From NCBI GenBank assembly GCA_024276075.1, contig JAJRXX010000029.1:1-34524 (forward strand): DNA of 34,524 nt. The letters are read 5' to 3'. This stretch comes from Planctomycetota bacterium. Its GTDB lineage: Bacteria; Planctomycetota; Phycisphaerae; Phycisphaerales; Phycisphaeraceae. The position numbers and the translations under genes are program-made. Under the pieces are notes generated by a model. That model ran no database searches, was not told where the DNA came from, and saw only the letters and a list, made by a program, of their open reading frames with translations. Of this stretch, positions 24,240-33,700 are shown one piece after another (within the stretch, counting starts at the first letter, position 1; each line of letters starts with the position of its first letter).

Positions 24240-25595
24240 CTATAGCAGCCGCTTCAGGACCGCACCCGCAGGCAAGCGATCCAGCAACTGCGACCGCAAA
24301 AAACCACGCACAGGCTCTACTTCCATACGCTCCAGACTCTCGCTGGCAAAGGCGTACACAATCAACGCTTGGGCCGTCTGCTTGGGGATACCTCGCGACC
24401 GCAGGAAGAAGACCTGGTCCTCATCGATCTGCCCGATCGTCGCGCCGTGCGTGCATTTGACGTCGTCGGCGTAGATCTCAAGCTGCGGGTCAGTGTTGGC
24501 GCTGGCATCATCAGACAACAGCAGATTTTCGTTACTCTGTTTCGCATCGGTCTTCTGAGCGTCCTGCCGCACCACAATGCGCCCGCGGAAAACACCACTG
24601 GCACGGTCGGTCATGATCCCCTTGTAAAACTGACGGCTATCGCAATGGGGCTTCGTGTGCTCAACGCGCATGTGGCTGTCAGCGATTTGGTCGCCCCCGA
24701 TGACATACAACCCATTTAGCAGCGAATCGCAGCCTTGACCGTCCAACACAGGGTAAATGTTATTACGAACGATCGCTCCGCCAAACAGGATCGAGTGCGA
24801 TGTAAATCGGCTATCGCGTCCCTGCCGCACGTACAACGAAGAAACATTAAAAGCCTTGTGGCTCTCACGCTCGATCAGGTAGTGCGTCACGTCCGCGTTG
24901 TCGCCGACCACGACCTCAGTCACCGCGTTGGTCAGATACACGTCCTCACGGGGTGAGGCGTAGTCCTCGATCACCGTCGCGGCCGCGTTTGCCTCCACCA
25001 CGATCAAGTTGCGTGAGTTGGTCATCAACGGCTTGTCAGCCACGGTGATGTTTAAGATGTAGATCGGCTGAACCGCAGAGCACCCCTTTGACACAAAGAC
25101 GACCACGCCGTCGTCGGCCAACGCGGTATTCAGGGCTGTAAATGCCTGATCCTGAACGCCAGCAAGCGTACCCAGATGTTTTTCCAGCAGCGCCTGTCGG
25201 CTCGTAAACGCCTGGGCCAAACTCAAGACTTCGACGCCCTTGGGCATTGTACCGAGGCTCGACAAATTAGAATCAAACCGGCCGTTCACGAATACCAGTC
25301 GTGGACCGTCAAGACCCAGGATGCCGACCGATTCGACCTGCTTCGCAGCGACCAGACCACTGTCGACACTGGTGGGCAACTCAAACGCCGTTTCTCGGAT
25401 CGAAGCGATATTGGTAAACCGCCAATCCTCGTGTCGAGACGTTGGCAGGCCCAGTTGGTTATACCTCTGTGCCGCCGCGTGGCGCATGGCGTAAAACCAC
25501 TGCGGAGCTTGCGCCGCCATGAGTGTATCCCGGCTGCTAAATGTAGGCACCAGTCTTACCTTCTTTACTTGTTGCCCAGCTGTGCCAGTGATCAC
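24240..25595 (-). CDS. sufD: SufD, Fe-S scaffold complex subunit
   Basis: Pairs with SufB in the SufBC2D complex where Fe-S clusters are built. The 451 residues include the N-terminal SRHEDWRFTN, a beta-helix core, and KCTHGATIGQIDEDQVFFLRS near the C-terminus. H383 there corresponds to the histidine thought to help hold the nascent cluster. The GTG start at 25595 is supported by AAGGAG about ten bases upstream. It follows sufC by 71 bases. Confidence 0.93.
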   Translation of the reverse strand: MITGTAGQQVKKVRLVPTFSSRDTLMAAQAPQWFYAMRHAAAQRYNQLGLPTSRHEDWRFTNIASIRETAFELPTSVDSGLVAAKQVESVGILGLDGPRLVFVNGRFDSNLSSLGTMPKGVEVLSLAQAFTSRQALLEKHLGTLAGVQDQAFTALNTALADDGVVVFVSKGCSAVQPIYILNITVADKPLMTNSRNLIVVEANAAATVIEDYASPREDVYLTNAVTEVVVGDNADVTHYLIERESHKAFNVSSLYVRQGRDSRFTSHSILFGGAIVRNNIYPVLDGQGCDSLLNGLYVIGGDQIADSHMRVEHTKPHCDSRQFYKGIMTDRASGVFRGRIVVRQDAQKTDAKQSNENLLLSDDASANTDPQLEIYADDVKCTHGATIGQIDEDQVFFLRSRGIPKQTAQALIVYAFASESLERMEVEPVRGFLRSQLLDRLPAGAVLKRLL

Positions 25596-25666
25596 GTGTG
25601 GGTAGCTCCTTACGACTAAATCCTGCCTTACCTTGCCCTATCCATTGAGCAAAGGTGTGCTATTTT

Positions 25667-26428
25667 CTATACCGTCGCGGCACGGGCTTCTTCTTCGATC
25701 CATTGATAGCCCTTGTCTTCGAGCTGCAGCGCCAACTGCTTGTCACCGGACTTAACGATCCTGCCGCGGTAGAGCACGTGCACAAAGTCAGGCACGACGT
25801 ATTCCAAAAGCCGCTGGTAATGGGTGATGATGAGAAACGCCCGCTCGGGGCTACGCAAGCTGTTGACCCCTTGAGCCACAACCCGCAACGCATCAATGTC
25901 CAACCCCGAATCGGTCTCGTCCAAAATCGCTAGCTTCGGCTCCAAAACAGCCATCTGATAGACCTCGTGCCGCTTCTTTTCGCCACCTGAAAAACCCTCA
26001 TTCACCGAGCGAGACAGCAGCTTCTCGTCGATCTTCACCAGATTCCGCGTCTCCTTCGTGAGCTTGAGAAACTCGATCGCGTCGATGTCGTCCTGGCCCC
26101 GGTACTTCCGCTGCGCGTTGACCGCTGCGTGGAGAAACTGCGTGTTGCTCACGCCGGGGATCTCAACGGGGTATTGAAACGCAAGAAAGACCCCCTCAGC
26201 AGCACGCTCGTCGGGCGCCATATCCAACAGGTCTTTGCCGTTGTACGTGATCGACCCCTCGGTCACCTCAAAAGCCTCGTGACCCGCAAGCACCTGAGCG
26301 AGCGTAGACTTGCCAGACCCGTTCGGGCCCATGATCGAATGTATCTCACCGGCGTTGATCGTCAGGTCAACGCCCTTGAGAATTTCATTGCCTTCGACTC
26401 GTGCGTGCAGGTTCTTGATCTCAAGCAT
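25667..26428 (-). CDS. sufC: SufC ATPase
   Basis: ABC-type ATPase whose ATP cycle reshapes the SufB-SufD scaffold. Motifs are Walker A GPNGSGKST (from residue 34), the variant signature SGGEKKR typical of SufC, and Walker B LAILDETDSGLD. The ATG at 26428 gives the usual N-terminus MLEIKNLHA and 253 residues; an ATG seven codons earlier at 26449 is possible. It sits between sufB (89 bases) and sufD. Confidence 0.95.
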   Translation of the reverse strand: MLEIKNLHARVEGNEILKGVDLTINAGEIHSIMGPNGSGKSTLAQVLAGHEAFEVTEGSITYNGKDLLDMAPDERAAEGVFLAFQYPVEIPGVSNTQFLHAAVNAQRKYRGQDDIDAIEFLKLTKETRNLVKIDEKLLSRSVNEGFSGGEKKRHEVYQMAVLEPKLAILDETDSGLDIDALRVVAQGVNSLRSPERAFLIITHYQRLLEYVVPDFVHVLYRGRIVKSGDKQLALQLEDKGYQWIEEEARAATV

Positions 26429-26517
26429 CTTTTCACATTTCCCAATCATTTTTTGAAGTTCAATGTTCCGACCGATGCCGGCATCTCACAACCGCGAGCC
26501 ACCCCGACGGCCTGTCG

Positions 26518-27978
26518 CTACCCGACGCTGCCCTCGAGGCTCACGCTCAATAACTTATTCGCCTCCACTGCGAATTCCATCGGCAACTCGCTAAATACCT
26601 GCTTACAGAAACCGTTCACAATCAGCGACACCGCATCCTCTTCGTTGATGCCCCGCTGCTTGCAGTAGAACAACTGATCCTCACCGATTTTTGAGGTCGT
26701 CGCCTCGTGTTCGACGTGGGCGGTCGGGTTCTTCACATCAATGTAGGGAAACGTATGCGCCCCACACTTGTCCCCGATGAGCATCGAGTCGCACTGGGTG
26801 TAATTGCGAGCGTTGTCTGCCTTGCGCAGCACCTTTACCTCGCCGCGGTACGTGTTGTGGCCCCGGCCAGCGCTGATCCCCTTCGATATGATCGTGCTTT
26901 TTGTGTTCTTACCGATGTGAATCATCTTGGTCCCCGTGTCGGCCTGCTGCATGTTGTTGGTCAATGCTACCGAGTAAAACTCGCCGACACTGCGGTCGCC
27001 CTGCAAGATCACTGATGGGTACTTCCAGGTGATCGCCGATCCTGTCTCGACCTGTGTCCAACTCACGTGCGAGTCCTCGCCGCGGCAGGCGGCACGCTTG
27101 GTCACAAAGTTATAGATACCCCCTCGACCGTTTTCGTCGCCGGGGTACCAGTTTTGGATCGTCGAATACTTGATCCTGGAATCCTTGAGTGCCACCAATT
27201 CGACCACCGCAGCATGGAGCTGATTTTCGTCGCGCATCGGGGCTGTACAGCCTTCGAGGTAACTTACATACGCCCCTTCGTCAGCAACGATCAGCGTGCG
27301 TTCAAATTGGCCGGTATTCGCAGCATTGATACGGAAATAGGTGCTCAACTCCATCGGGCAACGGACACCCTTGGGCACGTACACAAACGAACCGTCGCTG
27401 AACACCGCCGAATTGAGCGTGGCAAAAAAATTGTCCGAATAGGGAACCACCGACCCGAGGTACTTCTGAATCAATTCGGGATGACTCTGCACCGCTTCGG
27501 AAAACGAGCAAAAAACAATGCCCAGTTCCGCAAGCTTTCCTTTAAACGTCGTCGCTACGGACACCGAGTCGAATACCGCATCGACCGCGACGCCCGCGAG
27601 CATCTTCTGCTCCTCAAGCGGGATACCCAATTTCGCGTACGTCTCGAGCAGCTTCGGATCAACCTCGTCGAGGCTCTTGAGCTGATCTTTATCCTGCTTC
27701 GGGGCCGAGTAGTAGCTGACGCCCTGGTAATCAATCGGGCCATAACCGTAAGGCAAAAACGGCCAGGTCGGCTGCGTCATGGTCGTCCAATGGCGATAGG
27801 CCTTGAGCCGCCACTCGGTCAGCCATGCCGGTTCGTTTTTCTTGCCGGATATGGCACGAACGACATCTTCATTGAGCCCTGGAGGAAGCGACTCGGATTC
27901 AATGTCCGTCACCCAACCTTCTTTATATTTTCGGCTAGCCAACTGCTCGATGGCTTGCTGTGTGTCCATCGTCGTCAT
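26518..27978 (-). CDS. sufB: SufB, Fe-S scaffold subunit
   Basis: Core scaffold of the SUF system. The 486 residues show the SufB-specific [49 protein letters not shown] and [13 protein letters not shown]405 in the last motif corresponds to the cysteine implicated in cluster assembly in Escherichia coli SufB. AAGGAAG precedes the ATG at 27978, which overlaps the rrf2 stop as ATGA. Confidence 0.96.
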   Translation of the reverse strand: MTTMDTQQAIEQLASRKYKEGWVTDIESESLPPGLNEDVVRAISGKKNEPAWLTEWRLKAYRHWTTMTQPTWPFLPYGYGPIDYQGVSYYSAPKQDKDQLKSLDEVDPKLLETYAKLGIPLEEQKMLAGVAVDAVFDSVSVATTFKGKLAELGIVFCSFSEAVQSHPELIQKYLGSVVPYSDNFFATLNSAVFSDGSFVYVPKGVRCPMELSTYFRINAANTGQFERTLIVADEGAYVSYLEGCTAPMRDENQLHAAVVELVALKDSRIKYSTIQNWYPGDENGRGGIYNFVTKRAACRGEDSHVSWTQVETGSAITWKYPSVILQGDRSVGEFYSVALTNNMQQADTGTKMIHIGKNTKSTIISKGISAGRGHNTYRGEVKVLRKADNARNYTQCDSMLIGDKCGAHTFPYIDVKNPTAHVEHEATTSKIGEDQLFYCKQRGINEEDAVSLIVNGFCKQVFSELPMEFAVEANKLLSVSLEGSVG

Positions 27979-28490
27979 CTGGACTTCCTTCTTAATGGGT
28001 GGAGCGTATCCTGCTCTGTACCGCTATCGGTAGCACCAACCTGCTCGCAGGGCACATCAATACCACCGGAATCAATCAACTGCCCGATCGTAGCCTGACT
28101 GAGCAACATAACAATTTTCTCGTTAAGCTTCCGGACATTGGTGATGATTGGACACCGCACTGCCAAGTTACACGTCACACACTGGTCGTCGTCATGGACG
28201 TCACAACACAAGGTCACGCGTATCGGGTCTTCAATCGCCGCGATCACACTCGTGAGCGTAATCTCGTCCGGCGACACCGCTAGGTAATAACCCCCAGCAG
28301 CCCCGCGGACCGACTCCACCAAGCCCGCCCGATGCAGATCCTTAAGCAACTGCATCAACAGCGGTAACGGCAGGCCATACTGCTCGGCAATCTGCCGGGC
28401 ACTCATTGGACGCTCTCGGCTAGCACCTTCTTTCGCAAGCGTCGCCAGCCCTACAAACGCATAATCGGTCTTGCGCGTAAATCCAAACAC
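27975..28490 (-). CDS. Rrf2-family Fe-S-responsive regulator of the SUF operon
   Basis: DNA-binding protein of 171 residues related to IscR and SufR. A winged helix (about 5-75: [47 protein letters not shown]) is followed by a cysteine cluster C95, C96, C104, C107 and C113 that could hold an Fe-S cluster, as in IscR. A roughly 40-residue C-terminal tail lies beyond. Start is GTG at 28490 with AGGAAG upstream. As first gene of the operon, overlapping sufB by four bases, it probably represses suf when Fe-S clusters are plentiful. A nested palindrome upstream is a likely target. Confidence 0.9.
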   Translation of the reverse strand: MFGFTRKTDYAFVGLATLAKEGASRERPMSARQIAEQYGLPLPLLMQLLKDLHRAGLVESVRGAAGGYYLAVSPDEITLTSVIAAIEDPIRVTLCCDVHDDDQCVTCNLAVRCPIITNVRKLNEKIVMLLSQATIGQLIDSGGIDVPCEQVGATDSGTEQDTLHPLRRKSR

Positions 28491-28844
28491 CTTAAAAACT
28501 TCCTAATATATATGTCGTGGCAGTATTCATACAATGCCATGCAATTAATCATATATTAGGATAATTCAGGTACCATTTCAAACAATCTACCCCAAATACA
28601 CTTTATTTTCTTTTTACACAGTAGCTTACATCATATTCCAACCATGCCATGTTTCCCGATCTTGACCAAAGACAAACAACCGACGATAAGATTCGAAGAT
28701 GGACGGTCCCACGGAGGAATATCCTCTCCTAGTTCGTCATTAATACTCGTCCAATCAGTTTGCTTACAGAATGCGTACAATTATCATACGAATTAGCTAA
28801 CACGAATTGACGAATCGAATTTTAGATCATGGGAGTGTTCTTTT
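28491..28844. other. Divergent promoter region of the SUF operon and the A-type carrier gene
   Basis: AT-rich, non-coding. It carries the nested palindrome at 28502-28560 near the rrf2 end and GGGAG before the carrier gene. TTGACG near 28807 could be a -35 element for the carrier gene, but the -10 is unclear. Shared placement suggests common Rrf2 control of both transcripts. Confidence 0.55.
28502..28560. promoter_or_regulatory. Nested palindrome, candidate Rrf2 operator
   Basis: CCTAATATAT (28502-28511) and ATATATTAGG (28551-28560) are a perfect inverted repeat. Inside it TGGCA...TGCCA (28518-28539) brackets the inner palindrome GTATTCATAC. The whole lies 12-70 bases upstream of the rrf2 start, where a self-regulating repressor would bind. 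It does not exactly match the IscR or NsrR consensus that I know. Confidence 0.55.
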
Positions 28845-29177
28845 ATGGCGATCGATCTGACTGAAACCGCAGCCCGTGAAATCAAGACGATCATTGAGCA
28901 ACAAGAGTTGGACACGCAGAAGGTGTGTCTGCGCGTCGGCGTGAAAGGCGGCGGGTGTTCCGGCTTCAACTATCTACTTGACCTGACCGAGCAGGAACGC
29001 GAAACCGACGAACAATTTGTGCAGCACGGAATCAAGGTCGTCTGCGATCCCAAAAGCTATCTCTATCTCAACGGCACACGCATTGATTTCAAGGACGAAC
29101 TCATGGGCAGGGGTTTTGTATTCAACAACCCCAACGCCTCATCAACCTGCGGCTGCGGCAGTTCGTTCAGTGCTTAA
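28845..29177 (+). CDS. A-type Fe-S carrier protein (SufA/IscA/ErpA family)
   Basis: Carries Fe-S clusters from the SufBCD scaffold to client proteins. The 110 residues match the family, and the three cluster-binding cysteines are present: C38 (GGGCSGFNY), and C102 and C104 (TCGCGSSF). GGGAG lies upstream of the ATG. It diverges from the SUF operon across about 350 bases and completes the pathway. Which of SufA, IscA or ErpA it equals cannot be decided from sequence alone. Confidence 0.94.
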   Translation: MAIDLTETAAREIKTIIEQQELDTQKVCLRVGVKGGGCSGFNYLLDLTEQERETDEQFVQHGIKVVCDPKSYLYLNGTRIDFKDELMGRGFVFNNPNASSTCGCGSSFSA

Positions 29178-29199
29178 ACTAACCGGTCGTGTCCTGGTT

Positions 29200-29250
29200 A
29201 AAACCGAGCGTCACCATGACGAGCCGCGACCGTCAAGGAGCGGTTTTCTT
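29200..29250 (+). terminator. Possible terminator after the A-type carrier gene
   Basis: AAAACCG (29200-29206) pairs with CGGTTTT (29241-29247), followed by CTTTG. An inner CGTCA...TGACG hairpin lies between. The loop is long, so this is a weak call. Confidence 0.35.
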
Positions 29251-29340
29251 TGCTGCGATTGAAAAGCACAAAAATTAATTAGAATGCGTATAACCTATCG
29301 CATGCGCAGCCACACGCCCCTGATTACAATCAATCACCTG

Positions 29341-29442
29341 ATACGCATTGCGTATAGTTCTAGCGCGTTGTAAAGGATGTAAGTGATTGTCTGTTTTGCC
29401 TTCGCGTTCGCAGATGCCGCGCAAGTATTAATCTTGATTGGG
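29341..29442 (+). repeat. Dispersed ~100-bp repeat, copy C
   Basis: Closest to copy B. It starts with ATACGCATTGCGTAT (29341-29355) and ends AATCTTGATTGGGA. The minus-strand frame is open: IPIKINTCAASANAKAKQ then LYNALELYAMRI. It lies directly upstream of the thioredoxin-like gene. Confidence 0.88.
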
Positions 29443-29468
29443 ATGACTACATAATAAAGGTACACCTC

Positions 29469-30047
29469 ATGCTGATGGACCAAACACCACTGCACACAAA
29501 ATTTGACCAGGGCCTCCAATACGCTGACTTTGTCGCTCTGGGTCAGCCCGAAGGTCACGACCATCAATGGCATCAGCGCTACACCCAACTGGAGTTGACT
29601 CCCGATCAAACAGCATTGGTCCACTCATTTACGCGTGAAATGAATCTCCTGTGCCTAACCGGCACGTGGTGCGGAGACTGTGCATTGCAAGGCTCAGCGA
29701 TACAGCGGATCGCCGAGGCAAATGATAAAATCCATCTGCGCTTTATCCTGCGCTGCGACGAACACGCGGACCTGATCGTCAAGTCACAGATCAACGCTGG
29801 ATTCCGCGTGCCCGTGACGTGGTTCCTAGCCGAAGACTTCCAGCCCGTGGGATGGTTCGGCGACCGCACGCTAAGCCGATATCGCTCGATGGCACGCAAG
29901 GCCTTACCACCGTCGGAAACCAACCACTTCCCGCCACCGCCAATCGACCCGGTTCGAGAGGTGTTGCACGAGGTACTTGAGCAGTTTGAGCGGGTTCAAC
30001 TCCTGCTACGCCTGAGCACACGTCTGCGCCAAATACATAACGATTAA
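29469..30047 (+). CDS. Thioredoxin-like protein with WCGDC active site
   Basis: The 192 residues hold a thioredoxin fold (about 45-140). The redox motif is C68-G-D-C71 in TGTWCGDC, and the likely cis-proline is in VPVTWFL. The GD spacer differs from the CGPC of ordinary thioredoxins. A helical tail of about 45 residues follows. No signal peptide, so probably cytoplasmic. The ATG at 29469 has AAAGG upstream; ATG at 29475 is possible. It is on the same strand as the A-type carrier, 291 bases on, with a dispersed repeat between, so co-transcription is doubtful. Substrate unknown; a disulfide-reducing or thiol-protective role is inferred. Confidence 0.8.
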   Translation: MLMDQTPLHTKFDQGLQYADFVALGQPEGHDHQWHQRYTQLELTPDQTALVHSFTREMNLLCLTGTWCGDCALQGSAIQRIAEANDKIHLRFILRCDEHADLIVKSQINAGFRVPVTWFLAEDFQPVGWFGDRTLSRYRSMARKALPPSETNHFPPPPIDPVREVLHEVLEQFERVQLLLRLSTRLRQIHND

Positions 30048-30773
30048 GTTACGCCGCTACGTCTTGCCACTGCCGGCGCCCTAAATTGGAAATCAAATCG
30101 ACAACATGATTCGAGATGAAAGAAGTACCAGAAAAGTCGGAATTGGAAAATCCCAATTCGCCGCTAAAATGCTTAGTTGTGGATGTGACGACTCATTTTC
30201 TCTCTTTTTTGTAACGATCGCTTGTGGGCTTGCGGTTGTTGTGGGGCCATTCTAAATCTGGATTAAAAAAATCTATATATCCCTTACGCTGCGACGTCCA
30301 TCTAAACACTTACTTGAACATATCTTACAGCAATACAATTTCTCTCGTCCACGATTTTAGCCCTTTTTCCTATAAGCCAAAGAACAAACACTTCTATAAC
30401 CCCGTACAATAATCATTGAAAAATAACTTGCCAAAGGTTGCAATAAATCTACGTCAGAGTATATTAGTTCTAAAGAAGTAATTTTTTTGCTTTTCCCTCC
30501 AACACCAGCCCACCCGAACGGTTAAGTTTGAAAGAGGACAAGAGAGAGCCCTCGCCAGAAAGCCTAAAAAAAGCCTCGTGGGAATTCGCATCGCATAAGC
30601 ACTAACCCCATGCGATCGGTTCCCGACAACAAACGAATGAGTGTTATGGTTCGAGTCGAATCGCTTGCGTAACAACTTTTGGTCTGGCTAAACAGCCCGG
30701 CCAAGAAGCATCCCGCCAAAGTTACGCACGACGCGACTGCCAAACCAAAATTAGCAATGAAAGAACGGTAGAG
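30048..30773. other. AT-rich intergenic region before the giant secreted protein
   Basis: No gene is supported. Two short hairpins are visible: GAATTGG/CCAATTC at 30140-30159 (six-base loop) and ATCGCAT/ATGCGAT at 30590-30616. Neither has a T-tract. A minus-strand frame with a hydrophobic segment (about 30564-30818) overlaps the next gene's start and has no other support. Confidence 0.45.
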
Positions 30774-33700
30774 ATGCCTTCTAAATTCGCCGCCAACACA
30801 CCAATCGGTAACGCACATCTATCAGCACGTCCGCTCCTTCGATCTCGATCACACCCGAAAATCGATCCCACATCCCAAACGATGTGGTGTGGCCTGGAAA
30901 ATCTCGAGTCACGGATACTGTTGTCAGTTAGCCTCGATGCCGCGGGCTGGACTCAGGTCGGTGCCAGCAGTGACACGCAGATCATCTACGTAAGCAGCTC
31001 TACCGGCAACGACAACAACAATGGTCTCTCAGCCAACGCGCCTGTCAAAACCCTATCGGCGGGCGTCTCACTGCTGCGTGATGGGATGCCGGATTGGCTG
31101 CTGCTGAATCGGGGCGACGTCTGGAATGAATCGTTCCCAAAGTGGTGGACAAAAAGCGGCCGCTCCGTAGATGAACCGATGCTCGTCTCTGCCTATGGGA
31201 GCGGGACTCGGCCCTTAATCCAGAGTGGTAGCCGGGAAGGGATGACAATCCTCCTGAGCGACCTTAACTCCGGCGCCCCCCTGGCCGGCAACCTCGCCGT
31301 CATCGGCCTTGAGTTCTACGCGCACACCAGAGACCCCGGCTCTCCTTTTTTCACTTCCACTCAAGGGGATGCCGGCATAGAAATTCTGGGCACGGGTCAG
31401 AACCTCTTATTTGAAGACAATAAATTTTCTTTCTACACCACCAACATCAATATCCAAGACGCCGCAGGCGGCGGATCAATCAATAATATCTCCATCCGCC
31501 GCAACGTCATTACGGATTCCTATGCGCCGTCAGCCAACTCTCAAGGCCTCTTTGTCAGACACGTTGATGGTCTACTAATTGAGGAAAACGTTTTTGATCA
31601 CAATGGATGGAACGAAATCATCGCAGGTGCCCAGGCCACGATTTTCAACCACAACGCTTATCTAAAAGAAGTCAAAAACCTTACATTCCGCGGCAATATA
31701 TCCGCCCGCGGGTCTCTACAAGGACTCAAACTCAGCAGTGATGCGGTCGGCGCCTTCGATAATTTTGTAGTCGAAAACAACCTGTTTGTTGCGAACGCCG
31801 TCGGCACGTTTTTAGATCACTCGAAATCCAGCCCCGGCCTAACGCACAGTAATTTCGCATTCCGAAATAATGTTTTTATTGATACCGGACGTTTTGTTGA
31901 TAACGCCGACCGGCTCAATGGCATATGGGTGCTAACCGGCCAAAACGGGGTGATCGAAAATAATTTCTTCCTCAATCGAGACTCCTCGACCACCGGCGGC
32001 AACGGCGCGATCGTCATCGCGGGAAACCCGCAGCAGAACCTGACCATCCGTGACAACGTCATCCACAATTGGCCATTGACTAATGGAAAACAGGCACTGG
32101 ACATTCAAACGTCGGAACCGTCGATTACTGTCTCGGGCAACCTCGTCGAAGCACCGGATAGCACCTACCAAGACCCTTCGCGGACTGTAGAAAGCTACAA
32201 CGCGAGTATCGGAGGACAGCCTTCCCTCGACGCGTTCCTGTCACAAGCACGGAATCTATCAAAATCCAATTGGCAGGTGCAGCTCACCGCCGATGCCGTC
32301 AACCAGTACATCGCCGCCGGATTCTCTACACTTGCCGGACCCATCGCCCCTGCAATCTTAACCAACCTTGCCGCGGCAGCGGTCACTCATAACTCATCAA
32401 CGATCTCTGCCACTGTGGCTGATACAGGCGGGCAGAATCCTGAGATACATATCGTTTACGGCACCACAAACGGGGGGACCAATCAAACCGCATGGCAAAA
32501 CGATCTCAACATCGGTATCCGTGGGACAGGCAATTTCTCGTCAATTATTAACAACATTAATTCACAGACCTCCTATTTTTATCGTATATACGCGGTAAAC
32601 TCAGCAGGCACTGCTTGGAGCGGTAATACGCTCACCTTTACAACAGATGTTGCCCCTCCGCCCGTCGCACCCACACTTACTGGATTGGCCTCATCTGGCG
32701 TCACACACAACACCGCCACATTATCAGCTTCCGTTACCGACACCGGCGGCGAAAACCCAACCGTATTCATCGTCTACGGAACAACCAACGGCGGAACCAA
32801 CACCGCCAACTGGCAGAACTCTGTCGCACTGGGAACGCTGCCCACTGGCCCCTTGTCAACCGTCATCACAGGCCTATCACCGCAGACCAGCTACTTCTAC
32901 AGCGTCTACGCTACAAACTCCGCGGGAACTACATTCGCAGCAACCTCACAAACACTCACAACTGCGGCAAAACCAGCCGGCTTGGCTTTACTGGCAGGCC
33001 TGGCCTCATCCGGCGTCACACACGACCAAGCAACCATCGCTACCTCAATCACAGACACAGGCGGCGAGAACCCAACCGTATTCGTCGTATACGGAACCTT
33101 TGATGGAGGTGCGAACCTCGCGTTTTGGCAAAACACCGTTGCGCTAGGCACGTTACCCACAGGCCCCTTGTCAACCATCATCACGGGCTTGGCACCGCAG
33201 ACTAACTACTTCTTCCGTGTCTACGCTGTGAACTCAGCGGGTATCGCATGGACACCTGTTACTCAATCATTCAATACTACCTCAGGTGGCCCCGTCGCCA
33301 CACCAACCCTCACTGGCCTGGTAGCCTCAAACATCACAACCAACGCCGCAACCATCGCCGCCTCAATCACAGACACCGGCGGCGAGAACCCAGCCGTATT
33401 CGTCGTATACGGCACAACTGACGGCGGGACCAACTCCGCCAACTGGACCAACTCCGTCGCACTGGGAACGCTGCCCGCGGGGCCCTTGTCAACCGTCATC
33501 ACAGGCCTGGCTCCGCAAACCAATTACTTCTACAGCGTCTACGCAACAAACTCAGCGGGTACAACCTGGGCCGCAGCAGCACAAACGCTCACAACCACAG
33601 AAGACCAGACCGGCCTAGTCACACACCTGACACTCAACGACGCAAGCGGCACCACCGCCTCTGACACCTCGCCCTTTGGAAGCATTAATAACGGCACACT

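Noticed and set aside
27067-28098. Long plus-strand open frame (343 codons) opposite sufB and rrf2
   Set aside because: It lies entirely antisense to two well-supported genes, has no recognisable domain and follows their codon structure.
30580-30600. Possible fifth copy of the dispersed repeat, from a reading of AYAMRI
   Set aside because: Only a few bases resemble the palindrome (TATGCGATGCGAATT) and nothing of the repeat body is present.
30640-30680. tRNA-like T-loop (GGTTCGAGTC)
   Set aside because: The flanking bases do not form a T-stem and no acceptor or anticodon stem can be built.
30564-30818. Minus-strand small frame with a hydrophobic segment and LAGC lipobox-like motif
   Set aside because: It overlaps the start of the giant secreted protein, lacks a clear ribosome binding site and has no other support.
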